The notes under the pieces: generated by a model
Seen by the model: only the letters and a program-made list of their open reading frames with translations
Database searches by the model: none
What the model was told of the DNA's origin: nothing
Translations under genes and position numbers: made by a program
Part shown: one piece after another, positions 57,910 to 64,000 of the stretch
How the letters are laid out: each line of letters begins with the position of its first letter
How positions within the stretch are numbered: the first letter of the stretch is position 1
DNA from: Benincasa hispida
Taxonomy: Eukaryota > Streptophyta > Magnoliopsida > Cucurbitales > Cucurbitaceae
DNA: 64,000 nt
Assembly (NCBI RefSeq): GCF_009727055.1
Contig: NC_052358.1
Location: 41,405,337-41,469,336 of the forward strand
Direction of reading: 5' to 3'

Positions 57910-58993
57910 TATAATCTAGGCAAAATCCAACCAAATCCTCAAAAATCACCCTATCCCACACAAAATATATAGCACCTAAAATCAATCTCACTTGCACATA
58001 GAAAAATTCCAACAACTATTTCAATTTCAACACAAATATCATCAACTAGATTTTTAACACAAACTCAAATTAAGCCTAGATTCCACTCAATCAAAGAGAT
58101 TTTCAACATGTGCAAATATTGTATAGAAGAATAAAGCAATGGAAGGCTCATAATTTACCTCAAGTGAAGAAATCCCAAAGATTGCCCAAGAAAAAGTCCT
58201 AAAATTAGATTTGGGTATGAAACCCAGGAATTAAAGGTTTAAAAGTGAAGAAAAACCTTGAATATTAGATGAAACCCATAAAGAATTGCATGAGATTTGT
58301 GATTTGGGTAAAGAATTGGTGAAATATTGGGAGGGATTTGAGAGAGAATGGGCTGAAAATCGAAAGAGAGGGTAAAAGAATGACACTTCTCACTGCATGA
58401 CTACGTTTTAATGCAGTTTGTTGCAATGTTGCAATCCTAAAAAATCTGACCCTACTTAAATTAAAAATAGATAAAAGAAACCAAACTAAAATTTTAAAAC
58501 TAATCTTAAAAACCATCCTAAAAAAAATAGAAAATAGAAAATAAAAATTAAAAGAAAGTTTTCAATTGGCGACCTCCAGGAAGTGCAAATTTTTAATGTT
58601 GGTTGCTCGACATGACCTATCCCCTGTTAAGGTACAAAGATATTTTCGTATTTCTCTAATCCTTTCTTGGATGACTTCATATGGCCCGGTAAGGCCATAA
58701 GGGTTCTCATCTTTTGAAAAGAACAAATCAGGTTGAATTTGAATTTTTAAAATTTTTTCAAAAAAGGAAAAATAAAGAATCAAAAGACTCAAGTGACCCA
58801 AAGAGTCAAAATAAAGAAAAGACTCAACAGACTCTTGAGCACAAGGAGAATAAAACTAAAAAATATACGATATACCAGATTGTAGAACAGGATGAGGTTT
58901 TTCAACCTCTAACTCCATCATCTGAAAATCAACGGTTTTAGGCTCAGATTCTTGATAATCCTCACAAACTGGCTCTAGACATGACATGCTATC
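57910..58993 (-). mobile_element. Leader-like region of the Athila/Tat-like copy
   Basis: It is AT-rich and lacks a clear gene. A minus frame at about 58990-58856 reads MSCLEPVCEDYQESEPKTVD and a second (58801-58562) GPYEVIQERIREIRKYL; I do not recognise either. On the plus strand 'ttttcaattggcgacctcc' (58557-58575) resembles an LTR end plus a TGGCGAC primer site, but in the opposite orientation to the ORF1 fragment, so the structure here is unclear. Confidence 0.35.
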
Positions 58994-60663
58994 TGATGCG
59001 TGGTTAATGCGATGAAATAATGATGTAGAATGCGATGGTGAAATATACGTTGTGCATGCAAGTTTTCTTAGCAAGATCCAAGTATAAATCCTACTAAGTT
59101 GCCTAGTAAGCCAGGGTCGAACACAGGGACAATGGAACAGTATGCGATGGTAATTTCAGATCTCTTTGCGTTGACAAATAAAACAATGCGTTGGTTGGTG
59201 TGTTGTTTAAGGTATAAAGTTTATACGGTGGAATTGAGAAAAGAGTTAATAATATGAAAGATGCGATGAGTATGCAGGGGAACGGGTTTAGAAGGTATTT
59301 AGCTAGTGCTTCCTGAGATTGCGTTCAAGCTATGCGATCATGCTACACACATACAACAACAATTCATCTTCCAATGTAAGTGCTATAGTTCCTAATTTTA
59401 GGACGCATGCAATGTATGCGATGTTGTCTATAGGACTTATTCCTAAGTCTCTGTTTCTTGCCCATGCGATGATGAATGATGCACATAGGTACAAAGTGAC
59501 TGCATACCATCATATCCTATCTCTAGGGTGTATGTGATGCGTAATAACAAAACTTATTCCTAAGCTTCTATCTCTTGATTATGCGGTTCTAATCTGACTC
59601 TCCCGAGCCTAGATTCTAATCTGACTTTTCCAAGTCTAGATTCTATCCTTAGACCACTCTCCCGACCATCTCTAAAGGATGAATGACGCATACATAATAC
59701 AAGATGATCGCATGAAATGAAGATCTCAGGTTATGCTAGCTAAGTGCTTCTCAACCCATTCGACAGTTTAGTTACTCATGCGTAATGTAAAGAGAGTGAA
59801 CACATATAGAGATGCAAATTCCATTTATAAATAAGTTTAGAATACAAAATGACAATGGAAGATAAGGATAGAGAACCTGGTAGCAATGACTTGCTTCCCA
59901 AGGCTTTTACACTGAGTTTTCTCTACTCTGCCCAAAGAATGTTTTTGCTTCTGCAAGAGTTGGCCCTCTCTATGTTTTTTACACTTCCCAGCACTCTTCC
60001 GAGTTAACCAGGACGATCTCTCAGCGTATTCTCCCTTCACTCGCCTCCGCCTTCTAAGTATAAAAAATTACGGACTACAACTATCTAAGTATATGGTGAA
60101 GAAGAACTCTAAATTCTAAATAGCGAAACCGAAGTCCTTTAACGAAGGTGGCCTTTAGTATTTATAGAGCTTCAGGGTGAAGAGCTTTTTCTCACTAATG
60201 ATTGCACTGATGGGATGTCATTAATTATGTGCTGATTAATTGTCAGCAAAAATTTGAGTGTACTTGCTACAGTGTGTCGCTAACGGCTTGTCAACTAAAT
60301 TTGGATTCGACCGTCATCAGCTTTCTGTCCCATCGTGATTTATTAAGCTTTTACCCTGATGTGCCGGCTCTATGCGACCACCTTCTTGAGCAGATCTTCG
60401 TTAATGCATATGATCGCATAGCTTTGCAGTTGCAATCTCTTATGCGTTCGGATGCTAATTTCCTTGGATCGCAATTCCGCCTTGTGTCAACGCATTTTTC
60501 TACACAAAATACATAAGTTAGCTGCTTTAATGCGATGGACGCATGCGATCGCAATGTTCTAAACTTGATGCTTTTGGACACAATTTTATATATTTTTACT
60601 GTCGTAATCCTTTATTGTCTTATATCTTTTTGCTGTAATAACGTGCATTTCTGCCCGTTATCA
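58994..60663 (-). mobile_element. Ty3/gypsy-type LTR, TGATAACGGGC start (minus strand)
   Basis: On the minus strand it starts TGATAACGGGCAGAAATGC at 60663 and ends ...TTAACCACGCATCA at 58994. It contains 'tgttcgaccctggcttacta' (minus, near 59105-59125), the tRNA-T-arm-like phrase often seen in Athila/Tat LTRs. 'gatgcgatg' phrases recur throughout (59000-60540). It lies inside gag DNA of the next element, so it probably inserted there. The frames in it are not genes. Confidence 0.5.
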
Positions 60664-60739
60664 CTATCCTTCAACTCATCCTCAATGTTGATATACATCA
60701 TTGCTGCATGCCTCTGTATTGTCATAAGATGTGAGCAGT

Positions 60740-61310
60740 AGGGATTCATGTCTTCTCTCAACTAAATCAAAAGATTGAGTGACCAAGTCTCTCAAACTCG
60801 AAAGTTTAGCTCCAACCTCAGTCTGATACTAAAGCTCTCCTACTGAAGGTCACAGATCTCCTACTTAAAAACAAGATTGTTAATAGTAAGTTGTCTAATC
60901 ACATCTTCTAGTGACATACCTAAGTTGACGGTGTGAGCTTGCATCGACACGTCGGATGTGGCATTGTATGGATCATAGCGGCACTGGTCCCATCCTAGAT
61001 TTCAATAGACTTAGGACTCCTCCCATCTAGGCGGATGGAAATTGTCAACCATATAACTAGGAATAACCTCCCATGGAGTAGTATCGTTGCATAGGATTCC
61101 ACTGCAGACTTGGGCATGCTTGCTCAGGTTGATCAATCCTAGATGTTTGCACTTGCTATGGTTTACCTACAACCAATTGACTAACCATAGAAGTTAAATC
61201 AACAGGTTGTCCTCGAAGGTCACAAACCCAGTCATTAGGCTGAGATGCTCCACTCGATTGTCCCCATCCTTGTTGATATCCTGCATGCTTAGAATACTGA
61301 CACAAAAAGG
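60740..61310 (-). pseudogene. Ty3/gypsy gag fragment (minus strand)
   Basis: Reading right to left gives GYQQGWGQSSGASQPNDW, VDLTSMVSQLVVGK and, after shifts, SLEDVIRQLTINNLVFKQE with a downstream 'FSSLRDLVTQSFDLV' type piece. The last block matches the C-terminal coiled region of plant Ty3/gypsy gag ('SIEDLVKQL..NN..FQQ'). Several stops and shifts are present. It probably belongs to the element whose LTR lies at 61400-62833. Confidence 0.5.
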
Positions 61311-61399
61311 AAAATAAATTAAAAGCAAAAAAATGCTCTAACTAGGAATTTGACATTCACTCCTTTTTTGTGTCGTTTAATTCCTAAAAAGGACTACTA

Positions 61400-62833
61400 A
61401 TTAAAAGAAAAATTTATAATACCAAACTACTTCTATCACTACTAAAGCGTAACAACAGTGGTATGTTCAAGTCGATCCGTAGGGAAGCACAATTTGTTTT
61501 GTTAAGCCACTATTCTAACTAGAGCAGTAAATAGGGTGTTTTGGTATGGAAGAGAGAAATACGTGAAATTGAAATAAAAGGGTAAATGTAATCTAAGATT
61601 GGGGTTTCTCTAATTTTTAGAGCAAGAAAGAGAGTTTTCTATGTTATTTCTATCATGGAAATCAATGATTAAACAAATATTCTATTTTATGCCCGTACGA
61701 CTACTCAATCGATTCGACTTAATTAATCTCTACAAAGGCTAACAATCAATTAAATGAAAACCAATTAAGTGTCCTAATTATTAATTAGGGTCAGAAAGAC
61801 CATAGCCTAATTAAACTATATGCTCTTAATTCTATTGGGTTCTCAGCGATCATATAAAATTAAAAATCATATGCATTAAGAATGAGGATTCAATTACGTC
61901 GATTAAATGTAAGGAAATGCCATATTCAATTAACCAAATTATTCTTCAAATCTAGATTAAACATGCATTACCAAGATTTAAGGTCAGCCTATAAATCTAA
62001 GCATTCACATCTAATTTTTTGCTATCGGGTAAATTCAAGCATAGAAGAACATAAGGAAACACGCGAGCTCAAAATTAATGAGTAGAGACATGCAATTATG
62101 ATAGGGTTGTCAGCCCAATACACAAATGAAAATCTAATTACATCAACATTCAATGAAAACATAGAATTGAAGAACATCACATTTAATCACAAAAATTTTA
62201 AGAAACAAAACATAGAGCTCTTGCTCAAAGAAATTAGATAGAATTTGCCTCTTAATTCATAGACAAACTCAAGATAAACATCTGATCCTTCGATTACAAC
62301 CTAAAATAAAAAGAAAAAATAACCTAAAGATATTAAAATTTTAAGGAAAAAGAAGAAAAATGAAGATCAATCTCGACCTCCATCAGTTTAGCCCCAAAAG
62401 TTAGGCTTTTCTTGACATAAAACTGAAGAGATATATCTATAGAATTAATCACAGCGTTGCAACGCTAGGTATAGGGTTGCAACTGCCTTATGTTTGGCCA
62501 AACAAGAAACGCTCGCACGAATGGCTGGTAACGTAAAAAAAGATTGGAGCCTTGCACACCAACATGTTGTCTTCTGACGTTAGGCGTGCGTTGGACCTAG
62601 GTAAGGGATGAGCGTTGGCGTCGCTGAAGTAAGGGCATTTTGGTCTTTTTGCTGCTTTGAAACCCAGATGCTCAAATCAACTCCAATTTGCTCCAAATTA
62701 ACCCTGTTTAACTCCAAATTACTAATTATACCTCTTAATTACTCGATACCTGCAAAACAACACAAATAAACATATAAAATCCAATAAAAAGCCCGAATTA
62801 AGCCAGGAAATATAATTTTTTTTAGAGTTATCA
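61400..62833 (-). mobile_element. Ty3/gypsy-type LTR, TGATAACTC start (minus strand)
   Basis: It starts TGATAACTCTAAAAAAAATT at 62833 (minus). The 3' boundary is not sharp; the 'tccctacggatcgacttgaac' phrase (minus, about 61465-61485) sits where the T-arm-like phrase sits in the previous LTR. Near 62445-62480 'gcgttgcaacgct' and 'gggttgcaactgcc' echo the leader palindromes of the copia copies, perhaps by chance. No gene is present. Confidence 0.45.
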
Positions 62834-62927
62834 GTCATTCTCCTCGATTGGTTCTTCCTTCTCTTAGGAGTTTTTCATCGTGATCTTGAAAGAACCAGGT
62901 TAAAGGTACTTGAGCGAAAGTGGATCA

Positions 62928-63144
62928 ATAGAGGGTGATGGGCCTATTGAAGGAACTCTTATTCGCTTTTGCTCGTAGGTACTCTTATTTCTGTCACAAT
63001 GAATTGAAAAGATCTGCTTCCGCTCGTAGGTACTCTTGAATAAGAGTTCCTTAAATAAATAGAGGGTGATGGGCCTATTGAAGGAACTCTTATTCAAGAG
63101 TACCTACGAGCAGAAGCGGATCTTTCCAATTCATTGTGACAGAA
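62928..63144. repeat. Direct and inverted duplication at a copia LTR edge
   Basis: The 37-bp string 62928-62964 recurs exactly at 63059-63095. The 64-bp segment 62989-63052 is the inverted complement of 63081-63144 with three mismatches, leaving a 28-bp loop. 'gctcgtaggtactctt' also occurs twice in direct orientation (62971 and 63023). The string includes the LTR terminus TGAAGGAACTC plus 20 bp of flank. Confidence 0.9.
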
Positions 63145-64000
63145 TTACAGCATATACATTCAAATATACTTTCATAATGCTAAAGGGATCAAGAAATCAT
63201 ACCAGATGAAGATTTCTCAAGTCTAAAGCCCAACCGTCTACCTTGAACAGTCACCACTCGAACAGAAGAAATCGGAGAAGACAACAACATTTAGAGCCCT
63301 TAGTATTCTTGGAGTGAGAATCCAAAGTGTGGGCTTTGTTCGGATTTGGTAGAGGGAAGGGGGAAGAGGGACCGTACACAACGATCAAACAATTGGGAGA
63401 TGCGGTCGGCTATCGCATAGAAAATATGCTTGATCGTGTAGGTAAAGTGTACGATCGTGTAGTAAAAGTAAGCGATCGTCTAAACGATTGTGTAAGAAAA
63501 GGTAAACGATCGTCTATACAATCGTGTAGGAATAGGGTGACCGATCGTCCAAAACGATCGGATAGGAAAAACTAAGCAATCGTCTATATGATCGTTTAAT
63601 AAATACCGGGAGCTATACGATCGCTTAGTAAAAAGGTAAATGATTGTTTAGATAATAGCGCGCGCCGGTGTAATTAATATGCGATCACTTAGTAATATCG
63701 TATATGTAAGCGATCGTGCAGTCCTATTGTATAGGCACTGATTTTCTAAACGGTGACACTATCTTTTTCACAATACCTAAGCACACCGAGATTAACATAT
63801 TGTCTGCTATTTATAATGCACTCGTCTGTTATTTTAAATGAAGAGTCGCCTTCCCATTTCCTTTAAAACCATCCAATTAATGTGATCTTATCACATTCAT
63901 AACTTATAAATTAATTTCAAATATTAATTATAATATTTTTTGTTCATTGGATATAAATCATATTTATATCCAATTTCCTCCAAATTAATGTATCTCATAC
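63079..64000 (-). mobile_element. Copia LTR, 3' part (continues right of the window)
   Basis: Minus-strand LTR of the same type as 40738-42862: 'cggatctttccaattcattg' at 63117 against 'agatctttccaattcattat' at 40779, and 'atccaatttcctcc-aattaatgtatctcatac' at the right edge against 41658-41691. It ends TTCCTTCA at 63079 on the minus strand. No primer site follows (the flank is 'ataggcccatcaccc'), which suggests a solo or truncated LTR. It carries the CGATCG array. Confidence 0.8.
63430..63725. repeat. 35-bp minisatellite of CGATCG palindromes in the LTR
   Basis: GATC (or AATC) of the unit 'gatcgtctatacgatcgtgtaggaaaaggtaaac' falls at 63474, 63508, 63543 and 63578, a 34-35-base period. Less regular units lie on both sides ('tacgatcgtgtagtaaaag' at 63450, 'tatacgatcgcttagtaaaa' at 63615, 'aagcgatcgtgcag' at 63708). 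Each unit has two palindrome-like GATC cores. Confidence 0.75.

Noticed and set aside
59105..59130. tRNA gene suggested by a 'ggttcgaccctgg' type T-arm phrase
   Set aside because: No acceptor stem, D-arm or anticodon arm is found around it; the phrase belongs to the LTR.
60229..60516. 95-codon plus-strand frame (MLINCQQKFECTCYSVS)
   Set aside because: It lies in the TGATAACGGGC-type LTR on the opposite strand and has no recognisable domain.
63430..63725. CRISPR array or replication-origin iterons
   Set aside because: The periodic GATCG units sit in a plant LTR, with no cas or replication gene; a minisatellite explains them.

Overview
This is plant nuclear DNA, almost certainly from a eudicot. 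It is AT-rich, has spliced genes, and is dominated by LTR retrotransposons and miniature DNA transposons. The BAHD acyltransferase, the Bet v 1/norcoclaurine-synthase-like gene, a DUF1985 fragment and a dispersed repeat built on the palindrome GTCTATCA-TGATAGAC suggest a cucurbit to me. That assignment is inference from memory of repeat style. No rRNA, tRNA, CRISPR or bacterial-type operon was seen.

Left third (1-22 kb), the genic side. An LTR end of a copia element fills 1-1196. An intact single-exon BAHD acyltransferase (clade I, malonyltransferase-like) lies at 2193-3560 on the minus strand. Next come a fold-back element (4.78-5.32 kb), a promoter-like block with a possible 5' leader exon (6.3-6.5 kb), a GC-rich 148-bp tandem repeat (6.7-7.55 kb), a DUF1985 fragment (7.75-8.01 kb), a solo copia LTR with a near-perfect target duplication (8076-9929) and a 50-54-bp tandem repeat (10.28-10.58 kb). 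A two-exon Bet v 1 family gene spans 14591-18364 on the minus strand. Its 3.3-kb intron is filled with transposon DNA. Two hAT-type MITEs with 8-bp target duplications are delimited to the base (12630-13024 and 15684-16264). At least seven copies of the stem-loop repeat lie in this part and I saw none further right. A 90-codon frame with a signal-like N-terminus (19079-19351) is a speculative peptide gene.

Right two thirds (22-64 kb), a nest of broken LTR retrotransposons. A copia 3' LTR (22255-23285) abuts a Ty3/gypsy element (LTR 23458-25809, decayed gag, protease and RT) cut inside RT by a plus-strand copia element (5' LTR 28389-30205, PBS, leader, gag, protease, integrase). That element stops in integrase at about 35256, where a minus-strand copia chain begins: LTR 35257-36638, internal part to 40737, LTR 40738-42862, then RNase H/RT/integrase/protease fragments of another minus copy to about 46123 and its leader to about 48166. 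A plus-strand chain follows: LTR 48167-49837, leader, protease and integrase to 53846, LTR remnant from 53847, leader and gag to about 57500. From 57.5 to 62.8 kb the fragments are Ty3/gypsy, Athila/Tat-like, on the minus strand. The window ends inside another minus copia LTR (63079-64000).

No retroelement here has a complete open polyprotein. The only genes I would treat as functional candidates are the BAHD acyltransferase and the Bet v 1 family gene. The clearest oddities are chains of 3'-truncated copia copies whose coding remnants run directly into the next LTR start, CGATCG-palindrome minisatellites in copia LTRs and leaders, and a 64-bp inverted duplication at the edge of the last LTR.
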